From: Cellulomonas sp.
GTDB lineage: Bacteria; Actinomycetota; Actinomycetes; Actinomycetales; Cellulomonadaceae
Length of the DNA stretch: 14,513 nucleotides
Assembly (NCBI GenBank): GCA_031178805.1
Contig: JAPSIJ010000025.1
Span: 1 to 14,513, forward strand
Direction of reading: 5' to 3'
Shown: positions 1 through 8,038 of the stretch, one piece after another
How the letters are laid out: the number at the start of each line of letters is the position of its first letter
How positions within the stretch are numbered: the stretch's first letter is position 1
Made by a program: the position numbers and the translations under genes
The notes under the pieces: model-generated
What the model was told of the DNA's origin: nothing
What the model saw: only the letters and a program-made list of their open reading frames with translations
Database searches by the model: none

Positions 1-505
1 CCGGGTCGCGCACGTCGGCGATCGACCGGAACTCCTCGTCGCCGTAGGCGCCGGCCGCCTCCCGCCAGCCCGCGGGCGTCACGCCCCGCTGTTTGCCGAG
101 CAGCGCCAGGAAGATGCGCGCCTTCTGGTCGCCGAACCCGGGCAGCGCCTTCAGCCGCTTCAGCACCGTCGCGCCGTCGGGGTCGCCGTCGGTCCAGATC
201 CGGGTGACGTCCCCGTCGTACTCGTCGGCCACCGCGCGGGCGACCGCCTGGATCCGGCCGGCCATCGACCCCGGGAACCGGTGCACCGCCGGCGGCGTGG
301 CGCACAGCGCGGTGAACTCCTCGGGGTCGGCCTCGGCGATCCGCCGGACGTCGAACCCGCCCATCCGCTGCTCGATCTTCGCCGGGCCCGCGAACGCCGA
401 CTCCATCGTGACCTGCTGGTCGAGCAGCATGCCGACGAGCAGCGCGAAGGGGTCGGAGTCGAGCAGGCGGTCCGCGTCGGCGTCGCCGGTCAGCCACAGG
501 GTCAT
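1..505 (-). CDS. HhH-GPD-like base excision repair family protein (partial, C-terminus missing)
   Basis: The visible 168 residues read as a small helix-hairpin-helix protein of the DNA glycosylase superfamily. It resembles the short actinobacterial family annotated as HhH-GPD-type base excision repair protein (TIGR03252, from memory), whose members are about 180-200 residues, so only a short tail should be missing. The hairpin core lies at residues 118-138 around the motif LPGFGDQKA, and an early segment LLDQQVTME is typical of the family. The catalytic lysine of endonuclease III (GVGRKTA) aligns with Gln127 rather than Lys. No aspartate stands at the usual distance of about 18 residues further on. 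Activity as a classical glycosylase is therefore uncertain. The ATG at 505 opens the conserved MTLWLTGD start. A CAGAAT box lies six bases upstream, so transcription could be leaderless. Confidence 0.85.
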   Translation of the reverse strand, partial: MTLWLTGDADADRLLDSDPFALLVGMLLDQQVTMESAFAGPAKIEQRMGGFDVRRIAEADPEEFTALCATPPAVHRFPGSMAGRIQAVARAVADEYDGDVTRIWTDGDPDGATVLKRLKALPGFGDQKARIFLALLGKQRGVTPAGWREAAGAYGDEEFRSIADVRDP

Positions 506-620
506 CGCGCCATTCTGCCCGAGCGGACCGGCGCGCGGGACGTGCTCCCGGAGCGGGCGGCGGAGTCTTGACGGGACCTCGGCGCGGGAGGACCGTGGGA
601 CGGGTACGAGGGGGTGCGCG

Positions 621-1181
621 ATGCGCCGTCGTCTGCTGGCGTGGCTGGCCGTCCTGCCGCTGCTCCTCGCCGGGGTCGTCGTCACGGCCCCCGCGGCCGC
701 GGCCGGTCCGTACTGCGGCCAGGTGTGGGGATCCACCGCCGAGGGAGCGCCCGGGATGTCAGCGGGCCGGCTCACCGACGTCCGCGCCGGGCGGCACCCG
801 TGCTTCGACCGGCTGGTCCTCGACGTCGACGCGCCGCTCACCGGCTGGTCGGTCCGCTACGTCGACCGGGTGGTCATGGACGGGTCGGGCGCCGTGGTGC
901 CGGTCCGCGGCGGCGCTCGCCTGGAGGTCGTCGCCCGGGTGGGCGCGGTGCCGACCGACGCCCTGTTCGTCGGGCCGGACACCCTGGTGGACACCGCGGG
1001 CTACACCACGTTCCGGCACGTGGCGTGGGCGGGGAGCTTCGAGGGCGTGACGACGGTCGGGCTCGGCGTGCGGTCCCGGCTGCCGTTCCGGGCGTTCGTC
1101 CTGCCGGGACCCGGGGCGGGCTCCCGGCTGGTCGTCGACGTGGGACACCGGTGGTGCGCGGCGGGCGAGGCCCGCTGCTGA
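621..1181 (+). CDS. Secreted AMIN-like domain protein
   Basis: This 186-residue protein has a clear Sec signal peptide: an RRR n-region, a leucine/valine core to about residue 22, and likely cleavage after the Ala run near residues 25-28. The mature part holds segments typical of the actinobacterial AMIN-like family: AGRHPCFDRLVLDV at 56-69, WSVRYVD at 76-82, and a C-terminal half with FRHVAWAGSFEGVTTVGLG and SRLVVDV. Four cysteines (32, 61, 179, 186) lie in the exported part and could form disulfides. Family members are often lipoproteins, but no lipobox is seen here, so this one is probably soluble and secreted. The ATG at 621 is preceded by GAGGGGG six bases upstream. The function is unknown. 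It ends four bases before the convergent small gene. Confidence 0.82.
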   Translation: MRRRLLAWLAVLPLLLAGVVVTAPAAAAGPYCGQVWGSTAEGAPGMSAGRLTDVRAGRHPCFDRLVLDVDAPLTGWSVRYVDRVVMDGSGAVVPVRGGARLEVVARVGAVPTDALFVGPDTLVDTAGYTTFRHVAWAGSFEGVTTVGLGVRSRLPFRAFVLPGPGAGSRLVVDVGHRWCAAGEARC

Positions 1182-1185
1182 GACC

Positions 1186-1359
1186 TCAGGGAACCGCGAC
1201 GACGGTCGACCAGCGCAGGTCGGGGCAGTCGGCCGCGGTCGCGCAGAACCGAGCCGGTTCGTGCGCGCCCCACCCGAGCGGGACGGCCACGAGGCCGAAC
1301 AGGCAGCCGCTCAGGACGAGGGCGGACATCACGCGCTGCCGCAGCCGCACCCCGCTCAC
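1186..1359 (-). CDS. Small putative membrane protein or lipoprotein
   Basis: I do not recognise this gene. From a GTG at 1359 it encodes 57 residues. They comprise a basic n-region (RLRQR), a hydrophobic stretch at about residues 11-28, and a short outside tail with two cysteines (ARFCATAADCPDLRW). Almost every third codon position is G or C, as in neighbouring genes, which supports real coding. The hydrophobic stretch contains LSGC, which fits a lipobox, but the segment before that Cys is short and the segment after it is hydrophobic, so a single transmembrane helix is more likely. The start is uncertain: ATG at 1329 would shorten it, and GTG at 1443 would add a Gly/Asp-rich cytoplasmic tail (85 residues in all). 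It lies convergent to the AMIN-like gene. Confidence 0.5.
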   Translation of the reverse strand: MSGVRLRQRVMSALVLSGCLFGLVAVPLGWGAHEPARFCATAADCPDLRWSTVVAVP

Positions 1360-1515
1360 CCCGTCCCGCCGTCCGTCGCCCGGCCCGGTGCTCGGTGCGT
1401 CCCCCGCCTCATCGACGGCCGGGCCGCCGGCGCGAGGCGGCACCCGGGTGAACGTCCTGGGCGACCGGGTGGCTTCCGGCCGGGCCGGGTGAATCCGCCG
1501 GCGCGCGGCGGCGCA

Positions 1516-1521
1516 TAGGGT
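1516..1521 (+). promoter_or_regulatory. Candidate -10 box for leaderless cofC transcript
   Basis: TAGGGT fits the actinobacterial TANNNT -10 pattern and ends six bases before the GTG at 1528, the spacing expected if transcription starts on the first base of the start codon. No strong Shine-Dalgarno sequence competes, although the GGG could act as a weak one. No good -35 box is visible. Confidence 0.4.
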
Positions 1522-1527
1522 GCTGAC

Positions 1528-2202
1528 GTGCTGCGCGGTCGGTGGGTGCTCGTCGTCCCGGTGAAGGACGCGCGCCGGGGCAAGACCCGGCTCGCCGACG
1601 TGCTCGAGCCCCGCGCCCGCGCCGCTCTGGTGCGGGCGATGGCGCTGGACACCGTCGAGGCCGTGCTGGCGTGCCCGCGGGTCGCGCGCGTGGTGGTGGT
1701 GACCGGCGACCCCGAGGTGGCCGCGGCGTCGGCAGCGCTGCCGCGGGTGCGGGTGTTGCCCGAGCCGGCGGCCGGGCCCGACGACAGCGCCGGCGGCTGG
1801 GCGGCGCTCGACCGGGCGGTCCGTGCCGGGGTGGCGGCGGGCCGCGGCGAGGCGCCGACCGCGCACGTCGGGGTGCTGCTGGGTGACCTGCCGGGGCTCG
1901 ACCCGGCGGAGCTGGACGCCGCGCTCGCGCTGGCGGAGGACCACCCCCTGGCTGTCCTGCCCGACGCGGAGGGCACGGGCACGACGCTGCTCACCGCCCG
2001 GGCCGGGCAGGTGCTGGACCCGGCGTTCGGCGGCGGCTCGGCGGCGGCGCACGCCGCGCGGGGTCACGCGCGGCTCGACCTGCCGGTCGCCTCGACGCTG
2101 CGGCACGACGTGGACGTGCCGGCGGACCTCGACGCGCTGCTGACCCGCGGGGTCGGCGGGCGCACCGGGGCTCTGCTCCGGCGGCTCGCGCCGCTGGGCT
2201 GA
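1528..2202 (+). CDS. cofC: 2-phospho-L-lactate / phosphoenolpyruvate guanylyltransferase CofC (FbiD)
   Basis: CofC activates 2-phospho-L-lactate (or phosphoenolpyruvate in actinobacteria) with GTP, giving the guanylylated donor that CofD uses to build F420-0. The 224 residues match the family in length and carry its landmarks. These are the nucleotide-binding start VVPVKDARRGKTRL (residues 9-22), the metal-site loop GDLPGL (119-124), EGTGTT (148-153), FGGGS (167-171) with His175, and the C-terminal DVDVPADL (194-201). It starts at GTG 1528, because the conserved VVPVK follows at once. It stands alone on the plus strand and converges on cofD with only 15 bases between stop codons, so CofC and CofD are made from separate transcripts although they act in sequence. 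The choice of phospholactate or PEP cannot be read from the sequence. Confidence 0.92.
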   Translation: MLRGRWVLVVPVKDARRGKTRLADVLEPRARAALVRAMALDTVEAVLACPRVARVVVVTGDPEVAAASAALPRVRVLPEPAAGPDDSAGGWAALDRAVRAGVAAGRGEAPTAHVGVLLGDLPGLDPAELDAALALAEDHPLAVLPDAEGTGTTLLTARAGQVLDPAFGGGSAAAHAARGHARLDLPVASTLRHDVDVPADLDALLTRGVGGRTGALLRRLAPLG

Positions 2203-2217
2203 GCCCGCCCGGCCCGG

Positions 2218-3236
2218 TCAGCGCCCGACGAGCCCCAGCGCCGCCGCGGCGATCCGCGCCGTCGTCGGCACGTCGTGCATCAGCGTGCCGGTGGCCGCCG
2301 ACCGCCAGCCGTCGGCGGCGAGCTTCTCGGCCGCCTCGGCGTCGGCGGTGTCGACCAGCCACGCGTCGAGGACGCCGGGCTCGCCGGACGGCCGGGTCGC
2401 GTCGCCGCGGCGGCCGTAGAACCGCGCGACCGCCTCGGCCGTCGCGTCGACGCCGATGGTCGCGAGGCACTCGGCCGCCATGCCGCGCACGGGGGCGCCG
2501 CCGACGATGGGGGAGACGCCGACCACCGGGGCGGAGGTCGTGGCGAGCGCGTCCCGCACGCCCGGGACGGCCAGGATCGTCGACACGGAGACGACGGGGT
2601 TCGACGGCGGCACCACGACGACGTCGGCCCCGGCGATCGAGTCGAGCACGCCCGGCGCGGCGTGGGCGTCCGCGAGGCCGACCTGGACGAAGGCGCGCGC
2701 GGGCAGGGCGGCGCGGTGCCGGACCCACCACTCCTCGAAGTGGATGAGACGCTCGGACCCGTCCGGGTCGGCGACGCGGACGTGGGTCTCGACCGGCTCG
2801 TCGGCCATCGGCAGCAGCCGGACGCCCTGCTCGGCCACCGCCCACCGGCGGGTCAGCCGCTCGGTCGCCTGGGACAGCGTCAGCCCCTCGCGGAGCCACT
2901 GGGTGCGCGCGAGGTGGGTGGCGAGGTCGAGGTCGCCGAGGGTGAACCACTCCCAGCCGACGTCGTAGGCGGCGAGGTCCGCGCTCACGCGGCTGGTCTC
3001 CTCGCGCCGGCCCCAGCCCTGCTCCTCGTGCACGGCGCCGCCGAGGGTGTACATCAGGGTGTCGAGGTCGGGGCAGACCCGGACGCCGTGCAGCCACATG
3101 TCGTCGCCGGTGTTGGCGATCACGGTGACCTCGGCGGTGGTGCCGCCGCGCCCGTCCGGGTGCCGCTCGCGGAGCAGGGACAGCAGGCCGCGGGTGAACC
3201 GGGCGCCGCCGACGCCGCCGGACAGGACGGTGATCC

Positions 3237-3240
<4 letters not shown>
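2218..3240 (-). CDS. cofD: 2-phospho-L-lactate transferase CofD (FbiA)
   Basis: CofD transfers the phospholactyl (or phosphoenolpyruvyl) group from the CofC product to the deazaflavin Fo, giving F420-0 (or dehydro-F420-0). The 340-residue length is normal. Visible landmarks are the glycine-rich start VLSGGVGGARFTRGL (residues 5-19), NTGDDMWLHGVRVCPDLDT (43-61), the FEEWWVRH segment (168-175), PPSNPVVSVSTIL (211-223) and SPIVGGAPVRGMA (243-255). It is the last gene of a four-gene minus-strand operon. Its ATG overlaps the stop of the upstream ATPase gene as ATGA, a sign of translational coupling. In many actinobacteria fbiA is followed by fbiB. Here a transporter precedes it and cofC converges on it, which is an unusual setting. 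Confidence 0.95.
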
Positions 3241-4033
<793 letters not shown>

Positions 4034-4043
<10 letters not shown>

Positions 4044-5122
4044 GCGCTGCCCTTCCCGCGGCGCAGCAGCACCGCGAACACCGGGACGCCGATCAGCGCC
4101 GTGACGATGCCGACCGGGAGCTCGCGCGGGTCGAAGACGGTGCGCGCGCCGGTGTCGGCCCAGACCAGGAAGATCGCGCCCACCACGGCGACGACGGGCA
4201 GCAGCCGCCGGTGCGCCGGGCCGGTGATCGCCGACACGGCGTGCGGCAGCACCAGGCCGACGAACCCGATCGACCCGCTGACCGCGACCATCGCGCCGGT
4301 GAGCAGCGCGACCAGGGTCATCAGCACCCAGCGGGTGCGGTCCACGTCCACGCCGAGCGCCGCCGCGGCGGTGTCGCCGAACGCGAACGCGTCGAGCCGG
4401 ACCGCCGACGCGACCAGCACGGTGCCGACCACGAGCAGGGCCACCCCGGCGATCAGCACGGACTGCCAGGTGGAGCCCGCCAGCGAGCCGAGCAGCCAGT
4501 TGAGGATCTCCCGGTACGAGTCACCGGTCGCGGACCAGAAGATGACGAACGACGTCCCGGCCGCCGCGAGCTGCGACACGGCGAGCCCCGCCAGCACCGC
4601 GCGCCCGGGGGTGAGCACGCCGCCGACCCGCGCGAGGCTGAGCGTCGCGACCAGGGCGGCCAGCGCGCCCGCGAACGCCGCGACCGGCAGCAGCAGGCCG
4701 ACGCCGACGACGAGCACCGCCACCGCCCCGAGCGACGCCCCGGACGACAGCCCCAGCAGGTACGGGTCGGCCAGCGGGTTCCGGGTGAGGCTCTGCATCA
4801 CCGCGCCCGCCAGCGCCAGGCCGGCGCCGACCGCCGCGCCGGTGAGCACCCGCGGCAGCCGCAGGTCCCACACGATCGCGTCCACCAGCACCGGCACGCC
4901 GCCGTCCGCCCCGGCCGCCGGGCCGAGCCCGAGGTGGCCGAGGATGCTGCGGGCCACGTCGGGCACGGCGATGTCCGCCGGCCCGATCGTCACGCAGACC
5001 AGCACCGTGCCGACCAGCAGCGCCAGGCCGACCACCAGCGTGGCGGCCAGCGGCGGGCGCCACGGGGTGCGGACCGCCGGGGCGGCGGTCCGGTTGTCGA
5101 GGCGGGGCGGGGTGCTGGTCAT
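4034..5122 (-). CDS. FecCD-family ABC permease, proposed F420-0 (or Fo) uptake
   Basis: This is a 362-residue integral membrane protein of the BtuC/FecCD type, which forms a homodimeric channel in the cytoplasmic membrane. The sequence shows many hydrophobic helices after a short polar N-terminus, with family landmarks RLPRVLTG (88-95), NPLADPYLLGLSSGAS (115-130), GSIGFVGLVLPH (283-294) and ELPVGIVTALIGVP (334-347). It lies between the binding lipoprotein gene (13 bases upstream) and the ATPase gene (10-base overlap), so all are likely on one transcript. The family fits substrates of Fe-siderophore to cobalamin size, which a deazaflavin would match. The specific cargo rests on context with cofD and on the proposed actinobacterial F420-0 cassette. 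Confidence 0.88.
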
Positions 5123-5135
5123 CGGCGGTCCGCGC

Positions 5136-6155
5136 TCAGCCGTCCAGCGCGGCGAGCTGCTCGGACAGGTCCACCACGGCCTGGGCGTTGCGGACGCCGG
5201 CCTCCGCGGCGGGGAACGGCACGGTCAGGTACCGGTGCTCCTGCACGGCGGTCAGCCGGCTGGTGGCAGGGTTGGCCTCCAGCATCTCGATCTTGCTCCC
5301 GGCGGTGTTCCAGGTGGCGTCCACCAGCACGATGACGTCGGGGTCGGCCGCGACGACCTGCTCCCAGCCGGCCGAGGTCCAGGTGTCGTGCACGTCCGCG
5401 AAGATGTTCGTCAGACCCGCCGCGTCGAGCATCATCTGCGGCGCGCCGATGCCGGCCCCGACGTACGGGGTGTCCGTGCCGGAGGAGTACCACAGCGCGG
5501 TGGTCTCCTCGGCGGGCGGCTCGACAGCGGCCAGCAGCTCCTCCTGCTCGGCGACGATCTCCTCCGCGCGGTCCTCGACGCCGAAGACGGACGCGATCTC
5601 GCGCATCTCGTCGAACAGCCCGTCGAAGGTCAGCGGGTCGGGCATGTAGCCCTCCTCCTTGCAGGCCGCCGGCGACACGTAGGTGCCGATGCCGAGGTCC
5701 TGCAGGGCGCCGCGCTCGCCGGCGCCGTCGTCCGAGAAGTTCGACTCCCAGCCCGCGTAGACGAAGTCCGGCTGCACCGCCAGCAGCGCCTCCTGGCCGG
5801 GCACCTTGTCCGACAGCACCGGGACGGCGTCGTACGCGTCCGCCCAGGCGTCGGGGACCGGGCCGTCGGCGAACGCCGTGCCGACCATCCGGTCCTCGAG
5901 GCCGAGCGCGAGCAGCATCTCGATGGACGTCGACTTGATCGCCACGACCCGCTCCGGCGGGCTGTCGACGGTCACCTCGGTGCCGCAGTTGTCGAGCGTC
6001 ACGGGCTCGAAGGCCGAGCTGGACGCGCCGGCCGTCGCGGCGTCGGTGCCCGCGTCGGTGCCGGTGCCGCCGGAGCCGCAGGCGGACAGGGCGGCGACGG
6101 CCAGCGCGACGGGCGCGGCGGCGAGCAGGCGGCGGGTGCGGGTGGTGCTGCGCAA
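5136..6155 (-). CDS. ABC substrate-binding lipoprotein, proposed F420-0 (or Fo) binding
   Basis: This 339-residue lipoprotein is a periplasmic-binding protein of the BtuF/FepB type, anchored outside the cell membrane. The N-terminus has TRTRR, a hydrophobic core and the lipobox LSAC with Cys26. A Gly/Thr/Ser linker follows, then the binding domain from about residue 50 with the typical PPERVVAIKSTSIEMLLALGL opening and the central long helix near VEDRAEEIVAEQEELL. No ATG gives a sensible signal peptide. The TTG at 6155 does, and it has AGGAG eight bases upstream. Longer in-frame extension upstream is proline/arginine-rich shadow sequence. As the first gene of the cassette it sets substrate choice. 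Similarity to the proposed F420-0 binding protein family (TIGR03868, from memory) and linkage to cofD suggest a deazaflavin ligand. Confidence 0.87.
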   Translation of the reverse strand: MRSTTRTRRLLAAAPVALAVAALSACGSGGTGTDAGTDAATAGASSSAFEPVTLDNCGTEVTVDSPPERVVAIKSTSIEMLLALGLEDRMVGTAFADGPVPDAWADAYDAVPVLSDKVPGQEALLAVQPDFVYAGWESNFSDDGAGERGALQDLGIGTYVSPAACKEEGYMPDPLTFDGLFDEMREIASVFGVEDRAEEIVAEQEELLAAVEPPAEETTALWYSSGTDTPYVGAGIGAPQMMLDAAGLTNIFADVHDTWTSAGWEQVVAADPDVIVLVDATWNTAGSKIEMLEANPATSRLTAVQEHRYLTVPFPAAEAGVRNAQAVVDLSEQLAALDG

Positions 6156-6163
6156 GGGGCGGG

Positions 6164-6168
6164 CTCCT
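6164..6168 (-). promoter_or_regulatory. Ribosome binding site deciding a TTG start
   Basis: AGGAG on the minus strand lies eight bases before TTG at 6155. It is the best Shine-Dalgarno match near a start that gives a compact lipoprotein signal, and it is why the rare TTG was chosen over far-upstream starts. Confidence 0.65.
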
Positions 6169-6380
6169 GACGGGTACGGCGACGCGCGCGGGACGAGCCC
6201 GCGGCGGCGTCGTCGGTGCGGCCCGGTGCCGCGGGCACGGGCTCGCGGAGGCCGGGTCCGACGGTGGACGCTGAGGGGGAGGGTCCGGCAGCGGGGCGCG
6301 CGGGGCGCCCGCCGCTGCGGGCCGGGGGAGGGTGCACGTCGCGCCCGGTGGCCGCGCCGCCCAAGCGCGGGCGGCGACAC

Positions 6381-6400
6381 CCAGGCCACGTCCGGCCTGG
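6381..6400. promoter_or_regulatory. Palindrome CCAGGCC-N6-GGCCTGG, candidate operator
   Basis: Two perfect 7-base arms flank a 6-base centre. The site lies just downstream of a TAGTGT box on the minus strand (6416 to 6411), which fits the TANNNT -10 pattern of a promoter reading toward the binding lipoprotein gene. A repressor bound here would cover the transcription start. The -35 region does not match a consensus, and the palindrome could instead form a short RNA hairpin. The regulator is unknown. Confidence 0.35.
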
Positions 6401-6510
6401 TCCGCCGCCCACACTACGCCCGCCGCCGTGCCCGTGCGCCGCAGCGTGCCCGCGCCCCGCCCACCCGCGACGCCGACGCCTGCCTGCGATCACCCGTGAC
6501 GCCCGCGACG

Positions 6511-6572
6511 CCGAGGCTCCACTTTCCGTCTGTGGCCAGGCCCGGTGCCAGAGGCGAGAAGTGGAGTCTCGG
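6511..6572. repeat. Large imperfect inverted repeat with 26-base arms
   Basis: The arms are 6511-6536 and 6547-6572, with a 10-base loop. The outer 14 positions pair throughout except one G/T. As plus-strand RNA, 24 of 26 positions pair (21 Watson-Crick, 3 G-U). As minus-strand RNA the three G-U pairs become A-C mismatches. The repeat lies 39 bases past the stop of the MocR-type gene and contains the least G+C-rich stretch of this intergenic region. It could be a terminator for the regulator gene, a REP-like mobile palindrome, an operator or part of a small RNA. No U-tract follows it on either strand. Confidence 0.6.
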
Positions 6573-6610
6573 CGAGCGCGGCGCGGAGGGCGGCGCGCGG
6601 CGCACGCGCG

Positions 6611-8038
6611 TCAGGGCGCGGCGGCGAGCGCGAGCGCCGCCGCGACGCGGGCGACCGCGGGCGGCCCGCCCGCCAGGGCGCCGACGGTGACCCGGACGTG
6701 CCCGGCGCCCGGCTCCGCCGGCGGCAACGCCCGGAACGGCGCACCGGGGGCGACGCGGATGCCGGCGGCCTCCAGGCGCACCAGGGCGGTCGCCTCGTCG
6801 GCGACCGGCACCCAGAGGTTGATGCCGTCGCCGGGCTGCACGGTGAGGCCGTGGCCGGCGAGCGCCGTGGTGAGCGCCCGCTGCCGCGCGTAGTAGGTCC
6901 GCCGGGCCTGGGCGACGGCCGCGAGCGCCTCGCCGTCGTCGAGCAGGTCGGCGAGCACGTGCTGCAGCAGCCGGCTGGTCCACCCGGGGCCGAGCATGCG
7001 CCGCGCGACGACCCGGTCGAGCACGGCCGCGGGCCCGCCGACCGCCGCGATCCGCAGGTCGGGGCCGTGCGACTTCGAGTACGACCGGATGTGCACGACG
7101 CGGTCGGGCAGGTGGCTGCCGAGGGAGACGTCGGCGGAGGACGCGATCTCGCCGGAGTGGTCGTCCTCGAGCACCGTGAGCGCGGCCCCGGGGGTCGCGG
7201 CGAGGTGCGCGCGGACGACGGCGGCGAGCTCGCGGGCCCGGGTGGAGGTCATGGAGACGCCGGTCGGGTTGTGGGCGCGCGGCTGCAGCACGACGACCTC
7301 GGCGCCGGTGCGCAGGGCCGCCGCGAGGGCGTCCGGGCGCAGGCCGCTGCGGTCGAGCGGGACGGGGACGCGCTCCAGCCCCAGCTGGTCGCACAGGTCG
7401 AGCACCGGCGGGAACGACGGGTCCTCGACCACCACCCGGCCGCCGAACCCGGCGAGCTGCTCCAGCGTGCGGCTCATCGCGTCCACGGCGCCGTCGACGA
7501 CCGTGATGCGCTGCGGGGTGAACGGCCAGGACGCCCGCAGCAGGCGCTCCAGGGGCTCCACCACCGGCGCGCCGAGGTACGAGCCGGTGCCGGCCGCGGG
7601 GGTGGCGGCGGCGACCCGGGCGAGCGCGCGGCCGAGCGGCGGCAGCAGGTCGGGGTCGGGCGTGCCGGTCGACAGGTCGAGCCGCGGCCCCGGCCCCGGA
7701 CGGGCGACGACCCCTGGGCGCGGCGCCGGCTCGGCGGGGCCGCCGGCGCGGCCGCCCGCCGCGAGGTCCCGGTACCGCGGCGGCAGCCAGGACGCCGGCT
7801 CCGGCAGCACGACGGTCCCGGCGCGCCCCCGGGAGGCGACCAGCCCCACCGCGGCGAGCGCCTGCCACGCCCCGCTCACGGTGGCGGGGCTGACTCCGAG
7901 GTCGGCGGCGAGCCGGCGCACCGTGGGCAGGCGGTCGCCCGGCCGCAGGTCGCCGCTGCGGACCAGCCGCGAGACGGCGGCCGCGATCCCGCGGGGACTG
8001 CGGTCCTCCACGTGCGGGGCGACGTCCACGGGCGACAT
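6611..8038 (-). CDS. MocR-family transcriptional regulator (GntR DNA-binding plus aminotransferase-like domain)
   Basis: This 475-residue protein joins an N-terminal GntR winged helix-turn-helix (about residues 15-78, with RPGDRLPTVRRLAADLGVS and ATVSGAWQAL) to a fold-type I aminotransferase domain (about 118-475). PLP-site residues are kept: Asn257 in HNPTG, Asp292/Asp293 in EDDHSGE, Lys322 in SYSKSHGPDLR, and Arg329. MocR proteins sense small amines or amino acids through PLP (GabR: GABA; PdxR: PLP itself). It is divergent from the pyrimidine-type catabolic operon with 182 bases between starts, so it is the likely local regulator. Because that pathway yields beta-alanine, one carbon shorter than GABA, beta-alanine or a similar beta-amino acid is a reasonable effector. 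That is inference. The more usual Tyr after EDD is His here. Confidence 0.92.
   Translation of the reverse strand: MSPVDVAPHVEDRSPRGIAAAVSRLVRSGDLRPGDRLPTVRRLAADLGVSPATVSGAWQALAAVGLVASRGRAGTVVLPEPASWLPPRYRDLAAGGRAGGPAEPAPRPGVVARPGPGPRLDLSTGTPDPDLLPPLGRALARVAAATPAAGTGSYLGAPVVEPLERLLRASWPFTPQRITVVDGAVDAMSRTLEQLAGFGGRVVVEDPSFPPVLDLCDQLGLERVPVPLDRSGLRPDALAAALRTGAEVVVLQPRAHNPTGVSMTSTRARELAAVVRAHLAATPGAALTVLEDDHSGEIASSADVSLGSHLPDRVVHIRSYSKSHGPDLRIAAVGGPAAVLDRVVARRMLGPGWTSRLLQHVLADLLDDGEALAAVAQARRTYYARQRALTTALAGHGLTVQPGDGINLWVPVADEATALVRLEAAGIRVAPGAPFRALPPAEPGAGHVRVTVGALAGGPPAVARVAAALALAAAP

Larger units (their letters stand above)
6156..6410 (-). other. Long structured leader upstream of the transporter operon, no gene seen
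   Basis: I find no convincing gene in this stretch. Open frames crossing it are Pro/Arg/Ala-rich and lack codon bias. It holds several strong hairpins: 6221-6242 (nine pairs with one bulged base, loop of three) and 6288-6318 (two blocks of six pairs with a two-base bulge). If transcription starts near 6404 this would be a leader of about 250 bases before the TTG at 6155. I looked for a cobalamin riboswitch, expected for some BtuCD-type systems, and saw no recognisable B12 box. At such high G+C, hairpins arise easily by chance, so a regulatory role is unproven. Confidence 0.35.

Noticed and set aside
568..573. TTGACG as a -35 box for the AMIN-like gene
   Set aside because: No acceptable -10 box lies 16-19 bases downstream.
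2196..2206. GGGCT-G-AGCCC palindrome at the cofC stop as a terminator between the convergent genes
   Set aside because: Its one-base centre cannot form a normal loop, the stem is short, and no U-tract follows.
6156..6610. Cobalamin riboswitch upstream of the FecCD/BtuCD-type operon
   Set aside because: I searched by eye on the minus strand for a B12 box and its conserved neighbours and found none. The context favours a deazaflavin cargo.
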